From Vulcanimicrobiota bacterium (GTDB taxonomy: Bacteria > Vulcanimicrobiota > Vulcanimicrobiia > Vulcanimicrobiales > Vulcanimicrobiaceae): a stretch of DNA of 11,788 nt. Positions 5,481-11,788 of the stretch are shown here, piece by piece. Within the stretch, counting starts at the first letter, position 1; the number at the start of each line of letters is the position of its first letter. The translations under genes were made by a program, and so were the position numbers. Location of the stretch: the NCBI GenBank assembly GCA_014304965.1, contig JACRTZ010000147.1, positions 1 through 11,788 of the forward strand, in the 5' to 3' direction. The notes beneath the pieces are model-generated. The model was given only the letters and a program-made list of their open reading frames with translations, was not told where the DNA came from and ran no database searches.

Positions 5481-7649
5481 TTAGTACGGACTCGGTGTGA
5501 ATCCGCCGTCTTTGGCGGCTTTCGTACAGGCATAGCCCCCCGGCCCGACGCCGTAACCCGTCTTCCCCTTGGAGACGTAGAGTTTCGCTTGCGGCGAGAA
5601 AAGGCTGATCCACACAACGCCGTCAGTGCCGCAGGTCGTTGGTTCGGTCTTGGACGCCCAAGCCGGCAACGGGCTACCGCTCGTTGACGAGTTGTTCAAT
5701 AATTTGAGAGCGAGAGCGAGTTCTTGAGCCGACAGTTGCTTTCCACCGTAACTTGCTGAAGAAATGGAACTTGCCGGGATGCTCTTCGTCGCCCCGTTCT
5801 TCATTGTGAACGTCAGCGTGTTGTTCGTGTCGCTGAAGGGCGGCGCAATTTGTGCCTTGTCGAACTTGCAGATCGTTCCGTCGGTCAGCTTGATCTCGAT
5901 CAGGTCGGCGGCCGCAGTTGACGCGGTGGTGTAGTTACACGGCGGTGCTGCCGCGCCGGTCTTGCCGGTCGGACCGGTCGCCCCAGTCGCCCCGGTGCTG
6001 CCTGTGGTCCCGGTGTGTCCCGTCGCGCCGGTCGAACCGGTCGCGCCCGTCGCACCGATCGTTGTCGCGCTGCGATTCCGGTATCCGATTTCCTGCACTT
6101 CCGAGAGGCACATGAATCCGCCGCCGGAACCGACCTTGTTTTTGAAACCGTCGCTGCCTTCGAGATGATAGCCGATCTCTCCCGACTTGCCGTCTACCCA
6201 CACATCTTTGTCAGGCGCGGTGCAAGCGATCGGCGTCGGCGAGAAGTGGACGATCAACGTACCACCGGCTCTGATGACCTCAAAGCGGCACGAATACATT
6301 CCGCCGGCAAGTTTTCCGAACTGCGAATCGCGATCGAGATAATAGCGCGCGTCCTTGGTGAGCACCCAGACCGGCTGAGCCTTGACGGCTTTACACGGAA
6401 GTGCAGCCTCCGAACGGTACGCGTTGAAGCGTCCCTTCGGTCCGGCGAAACTGAGTTCGTCGGGGATATACGCTTTTTTCGTTTCGGCCGAAAGACACGC
6501 GTACGTTCCGCGATCCTTGCCCGCCTTTGGATCGCTCGCGGGGTACCATTTCTGCGTGGTCACATCGATCCAAATGATCGAGTCGCTCGGTTTGCAGACG
6601 GGTTCCTTCGGGTCGAGGATCGCCGCCACGCCCGTTGTGGGCGCCGTCGCGGTCGTATTTCCGGTTGCGGGCGCGCCGAGATCCTTGTCGTACGCGCCGC
6701 CGATCTCTTTGACTTCCGAGAGGCACATGTAGCCGCCGCTCGCGGGTTTGGTCTGATAGCCCGCCTCCGTCGAGCGGTAGTAGCCCGTGTGGCCGGGATC
6801 CGCGTCGAACAACACCGGTTCGTCAGGCTTGGCGCAGGTCACCGGCGTCTTGGAAATATGATAACTCAGCGAAAGCCCAGCGGTGCGCACGGCGTCGCGG
6901 CACGCATAGAGGCCGGTCGCCTGACCGAACGACGGATCGCGATCGAGGAAGTAGCGCTGTGTGGAGGGGAACGCCCAGACGGGCTGGCCCGGGTTTCCCT
7001 TACACGGCAAGTCGGCTTGGCGCTTATAGCCGATATAATTGCCTTTGGGGCCCTTTTCCGTCGTGCCGGCAGAAGCCGGAGGCGCTTGAAGCAGCGCGAG
7101 TTTATAATCGTTGATCGCGCTGTTCTTATTAGCATATCCGCCGCGGCCGGTGCCGGCGACCGGATCGGTTGCGAGCACGTACGTTACGGGCGGTCCCTCG
7201 AAGACCCACACGCATCCGTTTTGGACCGGCAACCCGCACCAGCGGTAGTCCAGCGTCTTATGCAACTCCATGTCGAACCCGCCGGGCGATTTGACCATTC
7301 GCGAGCCGTTCACGTCCCACACGACGTCGGCTGCAGAGAACACCTTGATGCCCGCGGCCTCAATTTCTGCTTGACACGAAAAGCCGCCGTAGCCGTTGCC
7401 GAACTGCGGGTTGCCGCTCTTGACATACGTCGGCGGCGAGGTTCGCATGAACCAGACGACATTTGCCTGCGTCTTGGCGCAGTCCGGGTCGTACGTGACC
7501 GCGTCCGACGCGCTGGCCCACGAGTTGAAGGTCTTGCCCGACGGCCCTCTGACCGTCGTGGACACTTGCGCGTTCGCCGCGAGTGGCGCGATCAACGTAG
7601 CGGCAAAGACTGCGGCCAATGCCGCTCGGACAAAGCGAGAGGGCGACAT
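5481..7649 (-). CDS. Large secreted protein with repeated Cys-pair modules and a collagen-like tract
   Basis: I do not recognise this 722-residue protein. It has a clear Sec signal peptide with probable cleavage at ANA-Q (27/28). The rest is built from short modules of the form C-x(4-8)-V-[VLI]-[WF]-...-Y-...-GG-x-[YF]-x-C. Seven have Cys pairs 33-38 apart: C57-92, C216-250, C272-309, C352-385, C419-454, C476-514 and C673-708. An eighth (146-175) has lost its second Cys. All 18 cysteines make an even total, which suggests disulfides. GPxG-led superunits begin near residues 35, 200 and 403. Residues 532-564 are eleven G-X-T triplets like bacterial collagen-like proteins, followed by a separate domain with C571 and C594. 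No membrane anchor or sortase signal is seen at the C terminus (GGFTPSPY). ATG 7649 has AGGAG 8 nt upstream and is preferred over TTG 7652. A structural surface, sheath or adhesin role is inference only. Confidence 0.85.
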   Translation of the reverse strand: MSPSRFVRAALAAVFAATLIAPLAANAQVSTTVRGPSGKTFNSWASASDAVTYDPDCAKTQANVVWFMRTSPPTYVKSGNPQFGNGYGGFSCQAEIEAAGIKVFSAADVVWDVNGSRMVKSPGGFDMELHKTLDYRWCGLPVQNGCVWVFEGPPVTYVLATDPVAGTGRGGYANKNSAINDYKLALLQAPPASAGTTEKGPKGNYIGYKRQADLPCKGNPGQPVWAFPSTQRYFLDRDPSFGQATGLYACRDAVRTAGLSLSYHISKTPVTCAKPDEPVLFDADPGHTGYYRSTEAGYQTKPASGGYMCLSEVKEIGGAYDKDLGAPATGNTTATAPTTGVAAILDPKEPVCKPSDSIIWIDVTTQKWYPASDPKAGKDRGTYACLSAETKKAYIPDELSFAGPKGRFNAYRSEAALPCKAVKAQPVWVLTKDARYYLDRDSQFGKLAGGMYSCRFEVIRAGGTLIVHFSPTPIACTAPDKDVWVDGKSGEIGYHLEGSDGFKNKVGSGGGFMCLSEVQEIGYRNRSATTIGATGATGSTGATGHTGTTGSTGATGATGPTGKTGAAAPPCNYTTASTAAADLIEIKLTDGTICKFDKAQIAPPFSDTNNTLTFTMKNGATKSIPASSISSASYGGKQLSAQELALALKLLNNSSTSGSPLPAWASKTEPTTCGTDGVVWISLFSPQAKLYVSKGKTGYGVGPGGYACTKAAKDGGFTPSPY
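5958..6056 (-). repeat. Imperfect 9-bp tandem repeat encoding eleven G-X-T triplets (collagen-like)
   Basis: Inside the large secreted-protein gene the codons run GAT, GAT, GST, GAT, GHT, GTT, GST, GAT, GAT, GPT, GKT in protein letters. On the plus strand this shows as repeated CCGGTCGC-like blocks. Third-position variation between copies suggests an old repeat under protein-level constraint rather than a recent slippage product. Confidence 0.85.
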
Positions 7650-7657
7650 CAAGAAAG

Positions 7658-7662
7658 CTCCT
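7658..7662 (-). promoter_or_regulatory. Ribosome binding site of the large secreted-protein gene
   Basis: AGGAG on the minus strand lies 8 nt before ATG 7649 and only 5 nt before the in-frame TTG 7652. This decides the ATG start. Confidence 0.6.
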
Positions 7663-7669
7663 GAAGGTC

Positions 7670-7732
7670 GAGGATGTGTTCCTCAGCTTATCCTGAGAGC
7701 CGCTAGCGATATATAGGTAAAACTACTTAAAC
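7670..7732 (-). promoter_or_regulatory. Candidate promoter and 5' leader with two competing small hairpins
   Basis: In the 148-bp divergent gap between the secreted-protein gene and the Nudix gene there is an AT-rich patch (7709-7732, containing ATATATA) that stands out from GC-rich surroundings. It could hold a -10 region for leftward transcription, but no good -35 box sits at the right spacing. Between it and the start are two 5-bp hairpins that share bases: CTCAG/CTGAG (7682-7686 with 7693-7697) and GAGGA/TCCTC (7670-7674 with 7680-7684). Only one can form at a time. The stems are short, so any regulatory role is speculative. Confidence 0.25.
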
Positions 7733-7797
7733 CGCGCCCGGCCGAGCGAAGCCGACGCGGGCGGTAGGCGTCTCCGCTGAGTCGAACCGCGACGACG

Positions 7798-8403
7798 ATG
7801 AGCCGCCCAGCCGTTCCTGCCTCCGATTCCGGCGTGTGCGTTCGCGACGCCGCCGCCTCCGGGCGTGCGCTGTTGCTCGCCGAACTCGACGATTACGCGC
7901 CGTTCGACGAGCGCGAGCGCGAAATGACCGAGCAACTGCGCGCGTTCGTCGCGGCGCACGACGACTGCTTCGAGCGCACCATGAGCGCGGGCCACGTTAC
8001 GGGGTCCGCTTGGGTGGTCGAACGTAGCCTGCGGCGCGCGCTGCTGATGCATCATCGCAAACTCGAACGCTGGCTGCAGTTCGGCGGTCATGCCGATGGC
8101 GACTCCGACGTTCGGCGCGTCGCGCTGCGTGAAGCGCGCGAAGAGTCCGGCCTCGAGAATATCGTGCTCGCGCGCGAGGCGATCTACGACATCGACGTGC
8201 ATCCGATTCCAGCGCGCGGCGGCGAGCCGGCACACCTCCATTACGACGTGCGCTTCGCCTGTTTCGCCGATCCCAAAGAGACGTTACATCCAAATGCGGA
8301 AGCGCATGCGCTCGCCTGGGTGGAACTAGCACGCATCGAAGACGTCAAGATCGACGATTCCGTGCGGCGCTTGGCGCGGAAAACGGAGACCCTATGCTCG
8401 TAA
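7798..8403 (+). CDS. Nudix hydrolase
   Basis: This 201-residue soluble protein has the Nudix box at residues 97-119: GGHADGD (96-102) followed by ALREAREESGL (109-119), with E112, E115 and E116 as the expected metal ligands. Position 103, usually Glu in the GX5E part, is Ser here, flanked by acidic D102 and D104. An N-terminal region (1-65) of mixed helical character precedes a beta-strand core beginning GSAWVVE (69-75). The family hydrolyses nucleoside diphosphates linked to a further group; the substrate cannot be read from the sequence. I see no Shine-Dalgarno before ATG 7798, so the start is less sure and the transcript may be leaderless. It overlaps the following mgtC-like gene by 10 nt, so the two are probably co-transcribed. 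No obvious functional link to that neighbour is known to me. Confidence 0.88.
   Translation: MSRPAVPASDSGVCVRDAAASGRALLLAELDDYAPFDEREREMTEQLRAFVAAHDDCFERTMSAGHVTGSAWVVERSLRRALLMHHRKLERWLQFGGHADGDSDVRRVALREAREESGLENIVLAREAIYDIDVHPIPARGGEPAHLHYDVRFACFADPKETLHPNAEAHALAWVELARIEDVKIDDSVRRLARKTETLCS
8385..8388 (+). promoter_or_regulatory. Ribosome binding site of the mgtC-like gene
   Basis: GGAG inside the end of the Nudix gene, 5 nt before ATG 8394, supports this overlapping start. Confidence 0.5.
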
Positions 8404-8966
8404 CGATCTCGCTCGCCCACTTGCTCGGGTCGGCAATTCTCGGCGGAATCGTCGGCGTGCAACGCCAGGTTTCGCACAAGGCGGCCGGTTTTCGCACCCA
8501 CGTGCTCGTCGCGCTTGGCTCGTGCGCGTTCATGGAAATCTCGCTCCTCAGCGGCGACGACCGGATCGCCGCGGGTGTGATTACCGGCATCGGATTTCTG
8601 GGCGCGGGCTCGCCGCTCGGCTATGCGGTGGCCGTCGCCGTCACCGCGCTTACGTTCGCCGCACTCTCGTTCGAGGACAAGACGCTGGCGCGCGTTTTCC
8701 GCTCCTCGGAAGACACGGAGGCGTGGGTGACGTTCGAACCCGCCGTGCTCTCGAACGACGCGCTCTTGGCGCTATTCGCACCGTGCGATCGCGTGCGCGC
8801 CACCGATCGCTTGACGTACGAGCGCGACGAGGAGAATTTCCGCATCGCCATTTGGCTCGTGATCGTCACGATCGCCGACAAGGCACGACTGCGCGAACTT
8901 GCCGCTCATATCGCCGCACAAGACGGCGTGCGCCGCATTGCGCTCAACGACGTGGCGCCCGTTTAG
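8394..8966 (+). CDS. MgtC/SapB-family membrane protein with a shortened core
   Basis: The N-terminal half matches the MgtC/SapB family: LLGSAILGGIVGVQRQ (10-25), KAAGFRTHVLVALGSCAF (29-46), then RIAAGVITGIGFLGAG (57-72). After GAGS the family normally continues with an R-x-G...V-x-GLTTAA...W...A-G segment of roughly 25-30 residues. Here it jumps directly to PLGYAVAVAVTALTFAALS (74-92), which resembles the following helix. The protein is 190 residues, shorter than the usual 220-230 by about that amount, and the frame is intact. The C-terminal soluble part (105-190) ends with a regulatory-looking alpha/beta stretch (FRIAIWLVIVT, LRELAAHIAAQDGVRRIAL). MgtC proteins are linked to magnesium limitation and growth in acidic or host settings; whether this short form works is unknown. 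The stop overlaps that of the convergent serS. Confidence 0.82.
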   Translation: MLVTISLAHLLGSAILGGIVGVQRQVSHKAAGFRTHVLVALGSCAFMEISLLSGDDRIAAGVITGIGFLGAGSPLGYAVAVAVTALTFAALSFEDKTLARVFRSSEDTEAWVTFEPAVLSNDALLALFAPCDRVRATDRLTYERDEENFRIAIWLVIVTIADKARLRELAAHIAAQDGVRRIALNDVAPV

Positions 8967-10255
8967 GTGCGGCGGCGCGGCTCCGGAACGTCGATCGTTT
9001 CGAAGCCCGCAAACGGAACGAGGGCGGCGGGAACGCGCACGCTGCCGTCGGCTTGCTGATAATTCTCCAGGACGGCGATGAGCGTGCGGCCGACGGCGAG
9101 TCCGGACCCATTGAGCGTGTGAACGAGTTCGGGCTTCGCTTTTGGGTCGCGTCGGAACCGAATCTGCGAGCGGCGTGCTTGGAAGTCCGTGCAATTCGAA
9201 CACGACGAGATTTCGCGATACGCCGCTTGACCCGGCAGCCAGACTTCGAGATCGTAGGTCTTGGCGGCATTGAACCCGACGTCGGCCGCGCACAGCGCCA
9301 TCACGCGATAGGGAAGCTGCAATTCGCGCAGGAGCGCTTCCGCGTCGCCGGTCAGCCGTTCGAGCGCCTCGAAAGAGCGCGCCGCTTCGGTCAGCCACAC
9401 GAGCTCGACCTTTTCGAACTGATGCTGGCGAATCAGGCCGCGCGTGTCTTTGCCCGCCGCGCCTGCCTCTTTGCGGAAGCAGGGCGAATACGCGGCGTAC
9501 TGCAAGGGCAATTGGGTAGTATCGAGGATCTCGTCGCGGTGCAGCGCCGTGAGCGGAACCTCGGCGGTCGGAATCATGAAGAGGTCCGCGTCTTCGTCCC
9601 GAAACATCGCGTCGGCGAACTTCGAAAGTTGGCCGGTCGCCCACATCGTCGAGCGCGTCACTAAGTACGGCGGGACGACTTCAAGGTAGCCGCGCTCGCC
9701 CGCGCGCGCGAGAAAAAAATCGACGATGGCGCGCGAGAGCCGCGCGCCCTTTCCGCGCAAAACCGTAAAGCGGCTTCCCGAAAGCTTTGCCGCGCGTTCG
9801 AAGTCGAGGATGCCGAGCCGTTCGCCCAACTCCCAATGCTGCAGCTGCGGAAAGGCGGGTTCGGGCGGCGGCCCCGAGTCGCGCACGAGCACGTTGTCGG
9901 TTTCTGCCGTTCCGTCGGGAACCGAATCGTCCAACAAATTCGGAACGTCCGCGAGGATTTCTTCGATCTCCCGTTCGAGCGCGGGAATGGCAGCGCTCGC
10001 TTCGACGATCGAGTTGTCAATGCTCTGAATCTGCGGACGCAATTCTTGCGCTTTGGCGGCGCGGTCCGGGGCCTTGGAAATCTGCGCCGTCAGGCCGTTC
10101 TTCGCTGCCTTCAGCTGTTCGCTTTCGGTGAGAGCGGAGCGTAGGCGCGTATCGAGTTCCAGCACGCGATCGACGAATGCGCCGTCGCCCCCGCGGCGCG
10201 TGGCCGACCGGCGAACGCGCTCCGGGTCGCGGCGCAGCAGCGTTAAATCGAGCAT
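8963..10255 (-). CDS. serS: Seryl-tRNA synthetase
   Basis: This 430-residue class II aminoacyl-tRNA synthetase charges tRNA-Ser (and tRNA-Sec where present). Residues 1-108 form the N-terminal helical arm (LDLTLLRRDPERVR, then a heptad-rich stretch around 28-105 ending LADVPNLL) that grips the long variable arm of tRNA-Ser. The catalytic domain shows VPPYLV (194-199), IPTAEVPLT (228-236), motif 2 FRKEAGAAGKDTRGLIRQHQ (260-279), SSCSNCTDFQARR (350-362) and motif 3 NGSGLAVGRTLIAVLENYQ (382-400). All expected active-site segments are present and the length is typical. ATG 10255 has AAGGA close upstream. Its stop codon overlaps the mgtC-like gene stop on the other strand. It is divergent from moeA with a 69-bp gap. 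I see no T-box-like leader in that short gap. Confidence 0.97.
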   Translation of the reverse strand: MLDLTLLRRDPERVRRSATRRGGDGAFVDRVLELDTRLRSALTESEQLKAAKNGLTAQISKAPDRAAKAQELRPQIQSIDNSIVEASAAIPALEREIEEILADVPNLLDDSVPDGTAETDNVLVRDSGPPPEPAFPQLQHWELGERLGILDFERAAKLSGSRFTVLRGKGARLSRAIVDFFLARAGERGYLEVVPPYLVTRSTMWATGQLSKFADAMFRDEDADLFMIPTAEVPLTALHRDEILDTTQLPLQYAAYSPCFRKEAGAAGKDTRGLIRQHQFEKVELVWLTEAARSFEALERLTGDAEALLRELQLPYRVMALCAADVGFNAAKTYDLEVWLPGQAAYREISSCSNCTDFQARRSQIRFRRDPKAKPELVHTLNGSGLAVGRTLIAVLENYQQADGSVRVPAALVPFAGFETIDVPEPRRRT

Positions 10256-10324
10256 CGTTCCTTCGATCGCCGTCGTACGGCCGGGGGCGCCGGACCAGCC
10301 GACAGAGAATGGTCGAGCGCCATT

Positions 10325-11614
10325 ATGCGGGATGCAGGCGCGGTCCTACCCCAAGAACGTCAGGGCCCGGAGCGCGGGTTTGACGTTGCTGCGTTGCTTG
10401 CGCCCGAGCAAGCAATTATCGCGTATTTCTCGCGCGCCCAACTGACGGCGCCGCGCCGGGAAGACGTGGCGCTCGACGATGCGCTCGGCCGCGTCCTCGC
10501 AAGCGATCTCGATGCCGCGGACGACCTGCCTTCGCACGCCCGCTCTACGATGGACGGATTTGCGGTGCGCGCCGGCGATGCCGCGAAGCTTCGCGTTACC
10601 GGTGAGGTGCGCATGGGTGCGCCGGCACCGCACGCGCTGCGCGAAGGCGAGGCGATGCGCGTGCCGACCGGCGGTGCGTTACCGGCCGGCGCCGACGCCG
10701 TCGTTCCGCTCGAAGACGTGGACGAGTCGGGCGACACGATCGCAGTACGCGCGCCGGTCCGCGCCGGGGAGAACGTGACCCAGCGCGGCGCCGATCTGCG
10801 CGCCGGCCAACGCGCGCTCGCCGCGGGGCGGCGAATCGGTTCGCCGGAACTCGGACTGCTTGCAACCCTCGGCGTTGCGGTCGTTCCGGTCTTTCGCAAA
10901 CCCGTCTTCGCCATCGTCTCGACCGGCGACGAATTGGTTGCTCCCGATAGCGTCCCGCAACTCGGCCAAGTGCGCGACTCCAACCGCTACGCGATTGCGG
11001 GCGGTTTGCGCGCGATGGGCGCGGATGCCGTGCACCTCCCGCACGTTGCCGACGACGCGAGCGCGCAGCGAACGGTCTTCGCAGCCGCGCTCGAACGCTT
11101 CGACGGCCTCGTGCTGACGGGCGGTTCGTCCGTCGGCGAACGCGACTTCACCCCGCGCGTGGTGCGCGAGTTGGGCGCGCCCGGCCCGATCGTGCACGGA
11201 TTACGTGTCAAGCCCGGCAAACCGACGCTGCTCGCAGCGATCGGCGGCAAACCGGTGATCGGTCTGCCCGGGAACCCGACGTCGTCGCTCATGATTTTAG
11301 AAGCGGTCGTGCGGCCGATCGTCGCGGCGTGCACGGGCGAACGTAACAGTCGCACGGTCGTCGTCAGCGCGACCGCGACGGAAGCGTTTCGCGGGCGCGA
11401 GGGTTGGACGTGGTTCGTGCCGGCGCAGTTATTGGCGCGGGGCCCGGAGTTGTTCGCGCAGCCGTTGCCGCTCCGTTCTTCGCACGTCAGCCTGCTCGCA
11501 CGCGCTTCGGGCTACGCAACGCTGTCGGAAACCATGCCCGCCGTCGAACTCGGCGCGCGGCTCGACATCGCGCTTTTTTCCGCGGGCGGCTCCCCGATCG
11601 AATGCATGCCGTGA
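10325..11614 (+). CDS. moeA: Molybdopterin molybdotransferase MoeA
   Basis: This 429-residue protein inserts molybdate into adenylylated molybdopterin in the last step of molybdenum cofactor synthesis. Family motifs appear in order: SHARSTMDGFAVRAGD (70-85), RVPTGGALPAGADAVVP (112-128), the GENVTQRGAD loop (148-157), VSTGDELV (198-205), RDSNRYAIAG (217-226), TGGSSVGERDF (265-275), KPGKPTLLA (296-304) and GLPGNPTSSL (313-322). A C-terminal domain IV (about 340-429) completes the protein. TGGSSVG has Ser where Val is common. The first 25 or so residues before LLAPEQAIIAY exceed the usual N terminus and no clear ribosome binding site precedes ATG 10325, so the true start could be further in (for example TTG 10394). 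No molybdoenzyme lies in the window. Its end overlaps the next gene by 13 nt. Confidence 0.93.
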   Translation: MRDAGAVLPQERQGPERGFDVAALLAPEQAIIAYFSRAQLTAPRREDVALDDALGRVLASDLDAADDLPSHARSTMDGFAVRAGDAAKLRVTGEVRMGAPAPHALREGEAMRVPTGGALPAGADAVVPLEDVDESGDTIAVRAPVRAGENVTQRGADLRAGQRALAAGRRIGSPELGLLATLGVAVVPVFRKPVFAIVSTGDELVAPDSVPQLGQVRDSNRYAIAGGLRAMGADAVHLPHVADDASAQRTVFAAALERFDGLVLTGGSSVGERDFTPRVVRELGAPGPIVHGLRVKPGKPTLLAAIGGKPVIGLPGNPTSSLMILEAVVRPIVAACTGERNSRTVVVSATATEAFRGREGWTWFVPAQLLARGPELFAQPLPLRSSHVSLLARASGYATLSETMPAVELGARLDIALFSAGGSPIECMP

Positions 11615-11788
11615 GCGCGGCGCCCGAACCCATCTCCGCAATCGCAGCGTTGCCGTTGTCGCGGCCCTTCGTCGCTCCCGAAGAACTGGCGCGGCTCGCG
11701 GGCCACGCCGAATTGTTGCGCCTCGGCGCGAACGAAAGCGCATTCGGGCCTCCGCCCGGCGCGCTCGAGGCGATGCGCGCGGCGCTGC
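11602..11788 (+). CDS. Histidinol-phosphate aminotransferase-like PLP enzyme (3' truncated)
   Basis: Only the first 62 residues are in the window. The segment LLRLGANESAFGPPPGALEA (38-57) is the N-terminal signature of HisC-type class I/II aminotransferases, where the LxxNE region contacts the substrate and is followed by GP-P-A-x-E-A. HisC transfers the amino group between histidinol phosphate and glutamate in histidine synthesis; related enzymes act on other amino acids, and the substrate cannot be told from this part. The catalytic lysine lies beyond the edge. ATG 11602 and GTG 11611 are in-frame start choices; ATG is taken but no ribosome binding site decides between them. It overlaps moeA by 13 nt (3 to 4 nt if GTG is used), so the two are probably co-transcribed. 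Confidence 0.75.
   Translation, partial: MHAVSAAPEPISAIAALPLSRPFVAPEELARLAGHAELLRLGANESAFGPPPGALEAMRAAL

Noticed and set aside
5958..6056. CRISPR-like or intergenic tandem repeat
   Set aside because: The units are 9 bp, contiguous and in frame, encoding G-X-T triplets; there are no spacers.
6015..7664. A 549-codon open frame on the plus strand opposite the secreted-protein gene
   Set aside because: It is Arg-rich, has no signal or motif and mirrors the third-position G/C bias of the minus-strand gene, which has a signal peptide, ordered repeats and a ribosome site.
7650..7797. Missing N-terminal part of the metallo-hydrolase on the far side of the secreted-protein gene
   Set aside because: Minus-strand translations of this gap show nothing like a metallo-beta-lactamase N terminus, so a simple insertion splitting that gene is not supported.
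10256..10324. T-box or other riboswitch upstream of serS
   Set aside because: Only 69 bp separate serS and moeA, too short for a T-box, and I see no terminator or anti-terminator pair.

Overview
The window is bacterial, GC-rich (the right half more so than the left) and tightly packed. The respiratory genes look like the actinobacterial menaquinol bcc-aa3 system: an actinobacterial-type cytochrome b end, a diheme QcrC with a C-terminal anchor, a lipoprotein subunit II, and a small subunit IV of the CtaF kind. I cannot fix the taxon by eye. The mix fits an uncultivated GC-rich lineage that carries actinobacterial-type respiration, such as Eremiobacterota/WPS-2 or a neighbour. That placement is inference with low certainty.

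Positions 1-5105 (+) are the end of one respiratory operon: qcrB (5' truncated by the window edge), ctaG, qcrC, ctaC (coxB), ctaD (coxA), ctaF, and a small lipoprotein cytochrome c. Most neighbours overlap by 4-11 nt, so translation is probably coupled. Electrons would pass from menaquinol through QcrB and the diheme QcrC, perhaps helped by the extra cytochrome c, to CuA in CtaC and then to heme a3/CuB in CtaD. CtaG would serve copper insertion. The Rieske subunit and oxidase subunit III are not here and may lie upstream. Two oddities stand out. qcrC has an in-frame TGA just after its second heme motif. CtaD has His in place of the near-invariant Pro in the HPEVY motif.

Positions 5106-5480 hold no intact gene. 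There is a frameshifted C-terminal remnant of a metallo-beta-lactamase-fold hydrolase (-) and a strong hairpin terminator. Positions 5481-7649 (-) encode a large secreted protein I do not recognise. It has a signal peptide, eight related modules (seven with a Cys pair 33-38 residues apart), a threefold higher-order repeat and a collagen-like G-X-T tract. It is the best candidate in the window for something undescribed.

Positions 7798-8966 (+) hold a Nudix hydrolase and an MgtC/SapB-family membrane protein, overlapping by 10 nt. The MgtC protein seems to lack part of its conserved core. serS (8963-10255, -) converges on it with overlapping stop codons. moeA (10325-11614, +) diverges from serS and overlaps the start of a HisC-like aminotransferase that runs off the right edge. 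These right-hand genes are housekeeping or biosynthetic and show no functional tie to the respiratory operon.
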